A stretch of DNA of 39,589 nucleotides from Sulfurovum sp. GTDB taxonomy: Bacteria; Campylobacterota; Campylobacteria; Campylobacterales; Sulfurovaceae. Both the position numbers and the translations under genes were made by a program. The stretch is taken from assembly GCA_027019175.1 (NCBI GenBank), contig JALUXB010000064.1:1-39589 (forward strand), read 5' to 3'. The notes beneath the pieces are model-generated. The model did not search any database. It saw nothing but the letters and a program-made list of their open reading frames with translations, and was not told the DNA's origin. Below are positions 16,672 through 26,100 of this stretch, in pieces; positions within the stretch are counted from its first letter, which is position 1, and each line of letters begins with the position of its first letter.

Positions 16672-16971
16672 TCAGCACTTTTTACGCTTGTTTTCCATAT
16701 ATTTTTCCAGAAAACCTTTGGCATCCTCATCACCGCTAAACGCTGCTTTCTGATACCAAAAGGCTGCCTGTTGACAGCTTTTTTTGACCATATCGCCTTT
16801 TTTATAGCGTTTGGCAAGGTGACGCTGTGCTTCCACATCACCCTCTTTCGCAAAACGGTGCATATGCCTGAGCTTGCGTTTCTCTCCGTAATAGTAATTG
16901 ATCGTGTTACGGATAAACCAAATCGTAAAGAGTGCCAGAGCTCCGAAAATATAAATTTCAATATCACCCAT
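16672..16971 (-). CDS. small membrane-anchored Sel1-repeat protein, 99 aa
   Basis: An N-terminal membrane helix (about residues 4-22, IEIYIFGALALFTIWFI) is followed by a basic linker and about one and a half Sel1/TPR-like repeats, recognisable from EGDVEAQRHLAKRYKKGD and AAFWYQKAAFSGDEDAKGFL. Such proteins usually mediate protein contacts at the membrane. The start ATG 16971 follows the mnmE TAG (16976-16974) by two bases; a GTG at 16974 overlaps that stop and is an alternative start. The Cys-containing, Lys-rich tail (ENKRKKC) is unusual. It is the last gene before the independently promoted lipoprotein. Confidence 0.75.
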   Translation of the reverse strand: MGDIEIYIFGALALFTIWFIRNTINYYYGEKRKLRHMHRFAKEGDVEAQRHLAKRYKKGDMVKKSCQQAAFWYQKAAFSGDEDAKGFLEKYMENKRKKC

Positions 16972-16973
16972 CA

Positions 16974-18314
16974 CTATTTTCCCAAACAGAATTCGCCAAA
17001 CATTTTATCCAGTATCTCTTCACTGTCATACGGCTTTGAGATAGAAGACAGCGCTTTCACTGCTTCCTGCAAATGATAGGAAAAGAACTCAAGCTCTCCG
17101 TTTTCAAGAGGAATCCTTGCTTCTATAATGGCTCGTTTTGCCGCTTCGACCGCTTCAATCTGGCGTGTAGAGATAAGCATCAGTTCCTCCCCTTCACCGA
17201 TACTGTCAAGCAGTTTTTCCAAGGCTTCTGTCAGACGGGCAAAGCCCATCTTCGCACTCACCTCAATCGGGTTGAAGGCAGTAAGCTGATTCCTGTCCAG
17301 CACAGCAGGAAGATCCGACTTGTTAATGGCAACGATCACATGTTTGTCTTTGGCATCTTCTATCATCGAGATGATGCGTGCATCCTCGTCATCCAGCGGA
17401 CGGGATCCATCAAAAAGGGCAATGATCACATCGGCATCTTCAGCCGACTGTTCCGAACGCTCGATACCTATTTTTTCAATGGTATCTTCCGAGTTGCGAA
17501 TGCCGGCAGTATCGACCAGACGGATAATGTGCGAGCCTATACGCACCTGTTCTTCAATGGTATCACGCGTCGTACCCGCAATGTCACTGACAATGGCGCG
17601 CTCGTAACTGAGCAGTGCGTTAAGCAGCGAACTCTTTCCCACATTCGGCTTGCCGATGATCGCTACTTTAAAGCCTTCGATAAGTCCTCTTCTTCTATGG
17701 CTGGCATCGACGATCTGCTCAATCTGTGCTACCAGAGCATCAAGCTGTTTCAGGATGCTTTCCATGATGTCTTCAGGAATATCCTCTTCCGCATAATCAA
17801 TCATCACTTCCGAATAAGCAAGTGAACGCAGTAAAGCCTCCCTACTTTCGTCCACAAAACGGCGCAGTTCGCCTTTCATCTGCTTGGCAAGGATCTTTGC
17901 CGCATCGACACTTTTGGCTTCAATAAGTTTGGAGATCGCTTCCGCTTCCGTAAGGTCGATCTTCCCGTTCAGAAAAGCACGCTTTGAAAACTCACCGGGT
18001 TGGGCAAGTCTGATGCCCATCGCCAAAATCGTATCGAGCACCTCCTGCGCAACGATCATACCTCCGTGACACTGGAACTCAACAATCTCTTCCCCGGTAA
18101 AACTGTTGGGAGCGGCAAAATAGATAAGAATCGCCTGATCGATCAGGTCGTCTTCTTTGTTGTAAAGCGGAACAAGATGGGCGTAACGAGGCTTGATGGT
18201 TTCTTTTTTTGAGAGTTGTCGTGCCACTTCAAGGGCACGTGAACCGCTCACACGGATAATGGAGATAGATGAAACACCGTGCGCAGTCGCAATGGCGGTA
18301 ATTGTCTCAGCCAT
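16974..18314 (-). CDS. mnmE: tRNA uridine-5-carboxymethylaminomethyl modification GTPase MnmE
   Basis: With MnmG, modifies the wobble uridine of certain tRNAs. The 446-aa protein has the N-terminal tetrahydrofolate-binding domain (about 1-118, starting ETITAIATAHG and containing SFTGEEIVEFQCHGG), a helical domain, and an inserted Ras-like G domain: GKPNVGKSS P-loop (221-229), DTAG (268-271), NKSD (331-334), with the potassium-type switch region IAGTTRDT. The C-terminal CLGK supplies the catalytic cysteine motif. It overlaps the end of jag by 8 bases, the usual yidC-jag-mnmE order. Confidence 0.96.
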   Translation of the reverse strand: MAETITAIATAHGVSSISIIRVSGSRALEVARQLSKKETIKPRYAHLVPLYNKEDDLIDQAILIYFAAPNSFTGEEIVEFQCHGGMIVAQEVLDTILAMGIRLAQPGEFSKRAFLNGKIDLTEAEAISKLIEAKSVDAAKILAKQMKGELRRFVDESREALLRSLAYSEVMIDYAEEDIPEDIMESILKQLDALVAQIEQIVDASHRRRGLIEGFKVAIIGKPNVGKSSLLNALLSYERAIVSDIAGTTRDTIEEQVRIGSHIIRLVDTAGIRNSEDTIEKIGIERSEQSAEDADVIIALFDGSRPLDDEDARIISMIEDAKDKHVIVAINKSDLPAVLDRNQLTAFNPIEVSAKMGFARLTEALEKLLDSIGEGEELMLISTRQIEAVEAAKRAIIEARIPLENGELEFFSYHLQEAVKALSSISKPYDSEEILDKMFGEFCLGK

Positions 18315-19179
18315 TACGTTTCGTATTGAACTCGTTTATAACGACGAATTTCTTGCCGGATTTCCCGGTTTTAATCGCCACATATTTGTCAGGGAACGCT
18401 TCACGCAGCTGTTCAAGTGCAATCTGTACCAGAATACCGTCAAGAAAACGGGTTTTACCTTTCCCATACTGTTGCACATTTTCAATGACCGGCTGTATGT
18501 AATTTCGTATCATCTCCTGTTGTGTTGTCAGGAATTCTGCAATTTCCAGTTTGATGTAGAGTTGATATTTGCTGTGAAGCCAGTTAAAGAGCATATAGGA
18601 AAGTGCATTGTAACGGTACCCCTCTTTCCCAATCAGCAGTGCCGCATCTTCACCGTCAATAAAGATGAGTGCCGTATTGTCTACCACATCTACCTCGACA
18701 ACATCAATATCAAAACAGGAGAGTTCCATCAGGTGTTTCAGACTCTCTTCTATACTTTGTGCCAACCCCCTGTCTTCAAAAACCGTGTCTTCTATAGTGT
18801 CTTCTGCTGCAACAGAAGGTGTTTCCGAATCCGAATCTGCATCAAAGAACTGTTCGACAATACTGTCGGTTTCAGACGGTACTGCCGTACGTGGCTCAGT
18901 CTCTTCAGTTTCATGCTGCACACTTTCAATAATCGCCTCGGCTACTGTCTCTTCAATGGTACGCTCTGCCGCAATCTCTTCCAAAGAGAGTGTATCGCCA
19001 CTTGCATTCAAATCGGGCTTGACTGTTGCTACAATAATGGCTTTTTTACTGAAAAGGCCGAGAATACCCTTGCTTGGGTACTGTACGACTTCACATTTGA
19101 GTTCCGTAACAGAACAGGAGAGTTGTGATGCGGCCAGCTCATACGCCTCTTCAAGCGTTGCTGCTTCCACTTTTGTCAT
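18307..19179 (-). CDS. jag: Jag/KhpB-type RNA-binding protein (Jag-N, KH, R3H)
   Basis: A 290-aa protein with an N-terminal Jag-N domain (about residues 1-55, TKVEAATLEEAYELAA onwards and YPSKGILGLFSKKA), a long acidic Thr/Glu/Ser-rich linker (about 70-145) without obvious fold, then a KH domain (about 150-220, with IDGEDAALLIGKEGYRYNALSYM; the GKEG loop is present) and a C-terminal R3H-like region. KhpB homologues bind many transcripts with KhpA. It lies between yidC (adjacent with no spacer: the yidC stop immediately follows, in map order, the jag ATG) and mnmE. The linker is longer than in Firmicutes Jag, which seems normal for this lineage. Confidence 0.88.
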   Translation of the reverse strand: MTKVEAATLEEAYELAASQLSCSVTELKCEVVQYPSKGILGLFSKKAIIVATVKPDLNASGDTLSLEEIAAERTIEETVAEAIIESVQHETEETEPRTAVPSETDSIVEQFFDADSDSETPSVAAEDTIEDTVFEDRGLAQSIEESLKHLMELSCFDIDVVEVDVVDNTALIFIDGEDAALLIGKEGYRYNALSYMLFNWLHSKYQLYIKLEIAEFLTTQQEMIRNYIQPVIENVQQYGKGKTRFLDGILVQIALEQLREAFPDKYVAIKTGKSGKKFVVINEFNTKRNG

Positions 19180-20802
19180 TTAACTCTCCTTTCCCTTTTT
19201 GTGTGCTGCGGCTGCAACCGCTGCTTTATGTTTGGCATATGCTCTGTTGATCACATACTGTTGCCCTATGGTAAAGATGTTGTTGACTACCCAGTAGAGT
19301 ACCAGTCCTGAAGGGAACGGCATAATAATGAACATACCTGCCATTAAAATCGGGAAGAACTTGAAGATCTTCTCCTGCATAGGATCGGTAAAGTTGTTTG
19401 GCGTAATACGCTGCTGGAACCACATGGAGAGTCCCATCAGTACCGGCAGAATATAATATGGGTCAGCTGCCGCCAGGTTGTCGATCCAACCATGGATCCA
19501 AACAGCACCCTGAAGCTCATCGGCATTGAGCAGTACACGGTAGAGTGCAAAGAATACAGGGATTTGCAGCAACATAGGCAGACATCCGCCCATTGGGTTG
19601 GCACCATGTTTCTTGTACATCTCCATCATCTTCATGTTAAGCTTGGCCGGGTCACCTTTATACTTCTCACGCAGCTCTTTCATTTTCGGCGCAAGATCTT
19701 TGAGCTTCTGCATGGACATCATACCCTTATAGGAGAGAGGGAAGAGAATCAGTTTAACAAGAAGCGTAAAGAGGATAATTGCCCATCCCCAGTTGCCGAT
19801 ATGGCTATGAAGCCACAACAGCACCTTGAAGAAAGGTTTGGAGAGGAATGTAAACCACCCGAATTCGATCGCATCGGTCAGTTCAGGGTTGATAGAGGCA
19901 AGTGTATGATACTCTTTGGGACCGATATATCCGCCAAGGTGCAGAGACTGGCTGCCTTTGACAAAAAGAAGCGGATCATCTTTACCCACTTTCAAGACAG
20001 AAACATCCATCCCTTTTTTGAAATCGTAGAACATGGTTGCAACATAACGGTCAAATGCAGAAGCGATTTGCGCATTTTTAAATGTTTCATCCCCTTTTGC
20101 ATCACCGTCTTCAATCACAGTAATCACACCGTCAGCCGTTTTGATCAGCGCACCGCGTACCAGCATATACCGGGAACTGTCTGCCAACGGCCTGTGTCCC
20201 GGAGTAATGAAATACGGTACATTATCGGAGAGATGAAGATCAAGTGTATAGGCACCGTTGGGCTGAATGGTCACCTTTTTGGTTACAGTTACTTTTGAAA
20301 GTTTCTGTGTCAATGTGACGGTTACAGGGCCGTTCTTTGCATCAACTGTGCCACTCAATGATGCGGTATAGGGCGTTTTAAAGGCTTCAGCATTAAGCGC
20401 TGCATCCGCAAAACGGATCTCAAGCGGTTTGGCGACATTGGCACCAAGAATCTTCAGATTGTGCCCTTCGGCATTCTGATACTTTTTTTCAAGCAGTTCA
20501 AACTGCTCAATACGTCCCAGCTCGTCAAATGTCATTTTAAAGGTGTGTGACACAACATTGAGGAGTACCTTTCTGTCAGATACGTCTGTACCGGGTGCTT
20601 TTTTCTCTACTGCTGCTTTGCCTTTTTCCACCTGTGGAACTGATTTGTCCGCTGTGGAGGCTGCCGTAGATACCGTTGTACGGTTTGATTCCTGTGAAGC
20701 CGGCACATTCTTCGGTGAGAAAAGATAACTGTACCCTATAAATACCAGAAATGAAAGTGCGAGTGCGAGGAGGAGCCGTTTATTGAGATCTTGTTGTTCC
20801 AA
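19180..20802 (-). CDS. yidC: membrane protein insertase YidC (TTG start)
   Basis: Inserts and folds inner-membrane proteins alone or with SecYEG. 540 aa, Gram-negative type: an N-terminal helix (about residues 8-27, RLLLALALSFLVFIGYSYLF), a Thr/Ala-rich linker, a periplasmic beta-sandwich domain (about 75-325) and the five-helix insertase core (about 340-515), with the cytoplasmic hairpin carrying KGMMSMQKLKDLAPKMKELREKY and the GGCLPMLLQIPVFFALYRVL segment. The start is TTG at 20802, the only plausible start for the conserved MEQQDLNKRLL N-terminus; AAAGG lies about 8 bases upstream. The usual small yidD gene is not present between rnpA and yidC. Confidence 0.95.
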   Translation of the reverse strand: MEQQDLNKRLLLALALSFLVFIGYSYLFSPKNVPASQESNRTTVSTAASTADKSVPQVEKGKAAVEKKAPGTDVSDRKVLLNVVSHTFKMTFDELGRIEQFELLEKKYQNAEGHNLKILGANVAKPLEIRFADAALNAEAFKTPYTASLSGTVDAKNGPVTVTLTQKLSKVTVTKKVTIQPNGAYTLDLHLSDNVPYFITPGHRPLADSSRYMLVRGALIKTADGVITVIEDGDAKGDETFKNAQIASAFDRYVATMFYDFKKGMDVSVLKVGKDDPLLFVKGSQSLHLGGYIGPKEYHTLASINPELTDAIEFGWFTFLSKPFFKVLLWLHSHIGNWGWAIILFTLLVKLILFPLSYKGMMSMQKLKDLAPKMKELREKYKGDPAKLNMKMMEMYKKHGANPMGGCLPMLLQIPVFFALYRVLLNADELQGAVWIHGWIDNLAAADPYYILPVLMGLSMWFQQRITPNNFTDPMQEKIFKFFPILMAGMFIIMPFPSGLVLYWVVNNIFTIGQQYVINRAYAKHKAAVAAAAHKKGKES

Positions 20803-20844
20803 AATAGTACCTTTGATATCATCTTAAAGATGACAGTATAGTCT

Positions 20845-21267
20845 TTAGTCTTTTAAATTCTGTTTGGGATGTTCTGACCGCTGTTTGAGTGCACGGGATT
20901 TTCTAAGCGCATTGAGAAATGCCTTGTGCGTAATATCGTACGGCTCATTGAGCAGTGCAGGCTTTGCGACCAGAACATACGCACCAGTACCCAGACGGTC
21001 ACATTCGGCAATAAAGTGCGCGCGCAAAAGGCGTTTGGCTCTGTTACGGTGCACGGCATTGCCTATTTTTTTACTGGCAACGAATCCTACCTGATAACTG
21101 TCTGTTTTTTGATAGAAAAGTACAAAGTAGGGAGTATGCCAGGTTTTTGTGGCGTGTCTATACACGCCGTTAAACGCTTTACTGGTCTTTATGCGCGTAA
21201 AATGTTTAATCTTGGAGATGGGATTATACCGCCAATCTCTTTCTGCCTTTTGCTCTTCTTGCAGCAA
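20845..21267 (-). CDS. rnpA: ribonuclease P protein component (start uncertain, overlaps rpmH)
   Basis: The protein subunit of RNase P, which removes 5' leaders of pre-tRNAs together with the RNA subunit. The conserved body contains [39 protein letters not shown] (two pieces; the RNR core is the family signature) and a helix ending [13 protein letters not shown]. No ATG lies upstream of the conserved part. The only standard start is TTG 21267, 43 bases inside rpmH, giving 140 aa with about 17 residues read out of frame from the rpmH 3' end. Non-standard ATC or ATT codons near ISKIKHF are other possibilities. Function is secure; the N-terminus is not. Confidence 0.88.
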   Translation of the reverse strand: MLQEEQKAERDWRYNPISKIKHFTRIKTSKAFNGVYRHATKTWHTPYFVLFYQKTDSYQVGFVASKKIGNAVHRNRAKRLLRAHFIAECDRLGTGAYVLVAKPALLNEPYDITHKAFLNALRKSRALKQRSEHPKQNLKD

Positions 21268-21358
21268 TCACTTTTCTTCCGTTCTTTGTCTTCATTCTTG
21301 TTCTAAAGCCGTGTGTTCTCTTTCTTGGTGTGTTGTGCGGTTGATAAGTACGTTTCAT
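21224..21358 (-). CDS. rpmH: 50S ribosomal protein L34
   Basis: A 44-aa protein translated from the minus strand: [18 protein letters not shown], then [20 protein letters not shown] and RKRLAV. This is a complete, typical L34. AAGGAAAG precedes ATG 21358. It is first in the rpmH-rnpA-yidC-jag-mnmE block and its 3' end overlaps the rnpA frame. It is too short to appear among longer open frames and is easily missed. Confidence 0.97.
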   Translation of the reverse strand: MKRTYQPHNTPRKRTHGFRTRMKTKNGRKVIAARRAKGRKRLAV

Positions 21359-21378
21359 CTGTCTTTCCTTATTGTTTG

Positions 21379-21417
21379 CCCACAGCGTGGGTATATTTGG
21401 ACGCGATTTTATCCAAA
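21379..21417 (-). promoter_or_regulatory. rpmH leader: minus-10-like box and two inverted repeats
   Basis: CCCAC/GTGGG (21379-21383/21387-21391) forms a tight hairpin with a 3-base loop just before the rpmH ribosome binding site. Further upstream TTTGGA/TCCAAA (21396-21401/21412-21417) flanks a minus-strand TAAAAT (21411-21406) that could be a minus-10. No clear minus-35 was found. The hairpin may tune translation or mRNA stability of the rpmH operon. Confidence 0.35.
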
Positions 21418-21448
21418 AAGCGCTTAAAGCCGCCTAAGCTTGAATACT

Positions 21449-21928
21449 TTAGTTGAGTGTCTTGAAGACAATCTCACCCCCAAGCTTCTCCTCCTTCGCT
21501 TTGAGATACTCTTCAAGCAGTTTGAATACAATAAACTTAATCTCATGGACAGTCGTACGGACTTCCACTTCTACACAATAAGGTTCCTCTGCCTCATTGA
21601 TCTGCATATGCCGCATGACACGGTCGGCAAAATGGTATCCGCCGTCTATCTTGGTATCCTGACAGATGATCGCATAAATATGTCTATTCTCATCCAGTTT
21701 AAAAAGAATGTCTGTATTCCTTTTTTGCTCTGCGACAATGTCACCTACATCGATCTTCTCGTCAGATACCAACATCATTACAAAAGAACGCTCTTCGCGT
21801 CTGTTCATAAGATAATACATAATATCAATCGTCGTCGACAGCTTTTCAATCATGGTTGCAGCCAGTGCGATATCATCTCCGTTAAAACGGATCAATCCCC
21901 GTTTTGTATCTGTTTCACGCTTAATCAT
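21449..21928 (-). CDS. conserved-looking hypothetical protein, 159 aa
   Basis: I do not recognise a family. The sequence is soluble with mixed alpha/beta character: a helix near LAATMIEKLSTTIDIMYYLMN, a strand RSFVMMLVSDEKIDVG, then IYAIICQDTKIDGGYHFADRVMR, CVEVEVRTTVHEIKF, and an amphipathic C-terminal helix rich in Lys/Glu. The order is reminiscent of a degenerate signalling domain, but no GGDEF, PAS or GAF signature can be pointed to. ATG 21928 is preferred to ATG 21940, because GGGAG lies 5 bases before the former and nothing precedes the latter. It has its own promoter, divergent from nspC, and lies just downstream of no other gene. Confidence 0.65.
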   Translation of the reverse strand: MIKRETDTKRGLIRFNGDDIALAATMIEKLSTTIDIMYYLMNRREERSFVMMLVSDEKIDVGDIVAEQKRNTDILFKLDENRHIYAIICQDTKIDGGYHFADRVMRHMQINEAEEPYCVEVEVRTTVHEIKFIVFKLLEEYLKAKEEKLGGEIVFKTLN

Positions 21929-21970
21929 AGAATCTCCCATCTGATTTTTAATAGTATTGCATATCGGACA

Positions 21971-22006
21971 ATTATATCAAAATATTTTGCTTTTGCCTGA
22001 TATAAT
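21971..22006. promoter_or_regulatory. divergent pair of extended minus-10 promoters
   Basis: Two identical TGATATAAT boxes face away from each other: minus strand 21979-21971 for the 159-aa gene and plus strand 21998-22006 for nspC. Both are extended minus-10 elements (TG one base before TATAAT) without good minus-35 boxes. The plus-strand box ends 6 bases before the nspC ATG, so the nspC transcript should start at or within a base or so of its start codon. Confidence 0.65.
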
Positions 22007-22012
22007 GCGTCC

Positions 22013-23152
22013 ATGAAAAATGAAACCTACAATTCCCTCCCCTCTCCATGCTGGCTGCTTGAAGAAAAAAAGCTGATTGAAAACCTTGAAACCATTGCAT
22101 ATGTTAAAGCACAAAGCGGCGCAAAGGTACTGCTCGCACTGAAAGGCTACGCACTGTGGAAAAGTTTTGACACACTACGTCCCTATCTTGATGGTTGCTG
22201 TGCCAGCGGCCTTTACGAAGCAAAACTGGCTGCAGAGGCATTTGGCAAAGAAGTGCATACCTACTCCCCGGCCTATAAAGCCGAAGAGATCGAAACCATC
22301 GCCGGCATCTCACACCACATGGTCTTCAATACCCCTTCACAGTTTCACCGTTTTGCAAAGAAGGCAAAAGAGATCAACCCTAATCTCTCTCTTGGACTTC
22401 GTGTCAATCCGGAGTATTCTGCCTCACCGAAAGAGATCTACAATCCCTGTGGCCTTTATTCCAGACTGGGAACGACTCTGGAAAATTTCGATGAAACTTT
22501 ACTGCCCCAGCTTGACGGACTGCATTTTCACGCACTTTGTGAGCAAGACAGCACTGCACTTGAAGCGGTACTGGAGAACTTCGAAGAAAAATTTGGCCGC
22601 TACCTTTCACAGATGAAATGGGTCAACTTTGGCGGAGGACACCACATCACCAAAAAAGGGTATGATCTCGATAAACTCATTACCCTTATCAAAACATTCA
22701 AAACAAAATATAATGTAGAAGTTTATCTCGAACCCGGTGAGGCTATCGGCTGGGAAACCGGAGTGCTTGTCGCTACGGTACTTGACATTGTACACAACGG
22801 TATCGACATCGCCATTCTGGACACCTCCGCAGAGGCACATATGCCAGACACCATCATCATGCCCTACCGGGCTGAAGTCCGCGGTGCGGGCAAAGCCGGA
22901 GAAAAGCCTTACACCTACCGGCTTGGCGGCAATACCTGCCTGGCCGGTGACATTATGGGTGATTACAGCTTCGATGCGCCATTGCAGATAGGTGACAAAA
23001 TCGTTTTCGAAGACCAGATGCACTATACCATGGTTAAGGCGACTACCTTCAACGGCATCGAACTCCCTGATATTGCCGTAGAAAGATGTGATGGTACGAT
23101 AGAGATTCTAAAAACATTCGGATATGAGGATTTCAAAAACAGGCTTTCATAA
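22013..23152 (+). CDS. nspC: carboxynorspermidine/carboxyspermidine decarboxylase
   Basis: A 379-aa PLP enzyme of the alanine-racemase-fold decarboxylase family. It decarboxylates carboxynorspermidine or carboxyspermidine to norspermidine or spermidine, the alternative polyamine route used in Campylobacterota. The PLP lysine is K44 in LLALKGYALW. Other family segments are HFHALCEQDS (171-180), the GGGHHITKKGYD phosphate-binding loop, EPGEAIGWETG, and the C-terminal GGNTCLAGDIMGDY with the catalytic cysteine. The partner dehydrogenase is not in the window. The gene is divergent from an unknown gene and convergent with tamB, and its mRNA is probably leaderless (TATAAT ends at 22006, no Shine-Dalgarno). 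Confidence 0.94.
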   Translation: MKNETYNSLPSPCWLLEEKKLIENLETIAYVKAQSGAKVLLALKGYALWKSFDTLRPYLDGCCASGLYEAKLAAEAFGKEVHTYSPAYKAEEIETIAGISHHMVFNTPSQFHRFAKKAKEINPNLSLGLRVNPEYSASPKEIYNPCGLYSRLGTTLENFDETLLPQLDGLHFHALCEQDSTALEAVLENFEEKFGRYLSQMKWVNFGGGHHITKKGYDLDKLITLIKTFKTKYNVEVYLEPGEAIGWETGVLVATVLDIVHNGIDIAILDTSAEAHMPDTIIMPYRAEVRGAGKAGEKPYTYRLGGNTCLAGDIMGDYSFDAPLQIGDKIVFEDQMHYTMVKATTFNGIELPDIAVERCDGTIEILKTFGYEDFKNRLS

Positions 23153-23161
23153 AAGAAAGCC
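23136..23161 (-). terminator. intrinsic terminator of tamA-tamB
   Basis: GGCTTTC (23142-23148) pairs with GAAAGCC (23155-23161) around a 6-base loop. Read on the minus strand the stem is followed by TGTTTTTG, a T-rich tail suiting tamB, which ends at 23170. The nspC stop codon (23150-23152) lies in the loop, so the same DNA serves both convergent genes. Confidence 0.6.
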
Positions 23162-23169
23162 AAAACACT

Positions 23170-26100
23170 TTATTGCTTTTTGCGTTTGATGACAATATCG
23201 TCATCTTTTTTGTCCGATCCAAAACCTTTGAAATCTTTTCTGTAAAGCACATCTACTCCTGTTGACTGGCTATTGAACTGAATGTCACCTTTGATATTAC
23301 GGCTGTAATCGTATTGCAGTTTGATCGTCGGTATTTCATCCTGAATGTAGATGGCAGTCACATCATCCATAATCTTCTTTCCTACTTCAAAACCACCAGA
23401 ACCGATTACCAGGTGGTCAAGCTTCACTCCGGCATTCGCCAAAGCAGACTTGGCCATAGCACCACCCATCATCTTCATCATCTCCTCACCGCTTCCGCTG
23501 CCGCTTTCTGCAACGGAACCAAAAAGAATCAAAGACAGAATCTGCTCACGCTTCAGAGGCGGTACCGAAGAAAATTCAATGACAGGAATCGCAGGGGTAC
23601 CCGTCACCTGAATCTTGACGAAATAGTCAAGCGTCGTATAGTGTGCTGTGATATCGAGTCTTGGCTTGGAAGGATCGCCTATAAAGTAGATTTTACTCTT
23701 GTCCAGTACAAATTTTTTCTCCTGGAACTGATAGCTTCCACCCTTGAGCAGTGTGACATCCCCCAGCACAAAAAGCGGTGCGTTTTCAGATTTTTGAATA
23801 CTCAAATCTACCATCGCCTTAATATCAATACCGCTCTGATTGTATACAAGAGGCTCCTTGCTCTTGATAAAAATGCTGGTACTCAAACCATCCATAAACG
23901 ACGGCCCCTCGTCTTTTTTCTTCTTTTTAATATCCTGCACGATGATCACATCACTGTCTGACGGGAAACTCTTCTGTCCAAGGTCATAGGTAATCTTGCC
24001 GCCAAGGAGTACCACTTTGCCGGTAATGTTGGTTTTCGGACCATTCAAGAGTGTTTTAAGATCGATCTTACTTTCAATATCGGCAAACTTGTGTTTGATA
24101 TGCAGTTGTGCCGCATTCGCATCGATCTTCCCTTTGGCCTGCTTCAGATCGTAAGTGCCCACAACCTTGAGCTGATCGTTCAGCCAGAACGGGTTAATCT
24201 CGATGGTATTGCCTTTGAGATTGACGATAGAAGGTTTGGTCGCATAGATTTTCATACCGTCATAGGTAAGGGTATAGGATTTCAGTGCTACCTTTTCGGC
24301 ACTTGCAGCCAGAACGATCTTGATATCATCCACCTTCATCGCACTCTTTCGGTCGGTATGGTAGACAATATGCGGTGCATTCAGTGAAAGTTCTGCCTCT
24401 TTGAGCTTTTTGACCTTCAGCCCCAGTGCGATCTTCCCTTCCACTTTCGGAATCGCCGGTACAGTATAGACAGACTTGATACTTGCCAGCATCTCCTTGA
24501 CTGAACCGACATTGGCCTTGATATCAATATCGCCTTTCGTACTGCCCTTGACATTCATGCGCAGCCCGGCAAGCTGAAGCACCCCGTCTACATTGCCGTT
24601 TTTGGGCAGATAGTGCACAGTACTGTTGAGCGCATGTGAGGTAAGTTTGGCATCAATCTTCTCTTTGCCCACAACGGCACTCAGTTTCAGCGGTGAGAGA
24701 ACATCAAGATGAAGGTTCTTGTCGAAGTTTCTCAACAGAGAATTTTTGGGAATCACACTGGTCACATCAGCTTTAATGGTATCGGCATAATGCACATTTA
24801 CATTGACATTACTCAGGTTTGACGTAATTTTCGCTTCGGCATCGAGTGGGGTAACCTTTGCAAAGTCAAGCGGTACTTTGATGCTAAAGTCGGCATACGC
24901 TCCGGCAAGCTGTTTTGGCAGCGATGCCATTGAATCAAGCTGAAGCGTTCTTTTGTTCGAAAGCAGGAAGAGCCCTTTTTTGAAATCGTCCGAGACGAAA
25001 CTGCCTTTCAGATTCTCCGCATCAATTGCCGCATGTACAGCCTTGTCGGTACCGCCGTATGCAACAGTGAAATTATTCAGCGGCCGGGTCAGTTTTTCAT
25101 CAATACCGATAATCTTTGGCACACGCAGGCTGCCGCGGTAGGAGATATTGCCGTCCATTACAAAATGGTTGGTCAAACGTACCCCTTTGGCATATGGTGT
25201 ATCAACCTTGACCTCACTGTCTGCCGTAAGCGCTTTGTTCTTGGGCACGAAGACGATATGGCTTTTAAGCAACGGCACATCGATGTTGAACGGCTCCGTT
25301 GTATTGGCATCGGCAAGCGTCGTTGCATTGGACTCTGCCTTAGCATTGTTTTCTTCCGGCAGTTGCAGCAGTTGCAGCATTTTCGTATCCAGGTCTGCAA
25401 CGATCTTCTCCTGGCTCGCATCGAGGCCGATAGCGATGTCGCCGATCGCCTCTTTGCGAAGCGGCAGTTTGTAAGTATCAAAAAGCGGCTGATTCGGTGT
25501 GACTACAATGCGCCCCTTGAGGTGGTTATCTGCAATGTCGGCATCATAATTAAGGTTGGCCAGATTGGTCTGACCACGCAGTGTAACCGTTCCTTTTTCT
25601 GCCTTCAGCGCATCGATGGCAAAGAGAAGATCACTTACGTTCAGATCAAGATGCTCCAGCTGAACAGGGTCATAGAGTGCCGGCAGAACCCCGACATGCA
25701 GATGCTTGAGTCTAAGCATCTTTGGAATGAGCGGATTATCCGGCACACCTGCAGTTACATTGCCCTCTTCAGTCTGCAGTGCTGCTTCTGCCACGGTAGC
25801 ATTTGTTTCGTTGTTTTCAGCTGCCGGAGCAAAGGCTTGCTGCAGCGCCATTGTATCGATACGGTCAATATCGAGTGTATCAATTGTCACTGTTTCCCCC
25901 TGAAGTCCGGCACGCAGCGTAGCCTTTGTGACATTGGTATCGACATCGACCCCAAGCTCACCGACCGACACGGCACCTTTGGCTGGGACAATCAGCTTTG
26001 GAATATCCGCCTTGAGATCGCGAAGAGTCAACACCGCCTTTTCGATACCGATATTTTTATAGATACGCGGTTTGAGAGAGGCTGTAAAGTGTACAAGCAA

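Noticed and set aside
16647-16967. 106-codon minus-strand frame overlapping the Sel1 gene
   Set aside because: The other frame (16672-16971) has a membrane helix and Sel1 repeats and starts right after mnmE; this one has no recognisable features.
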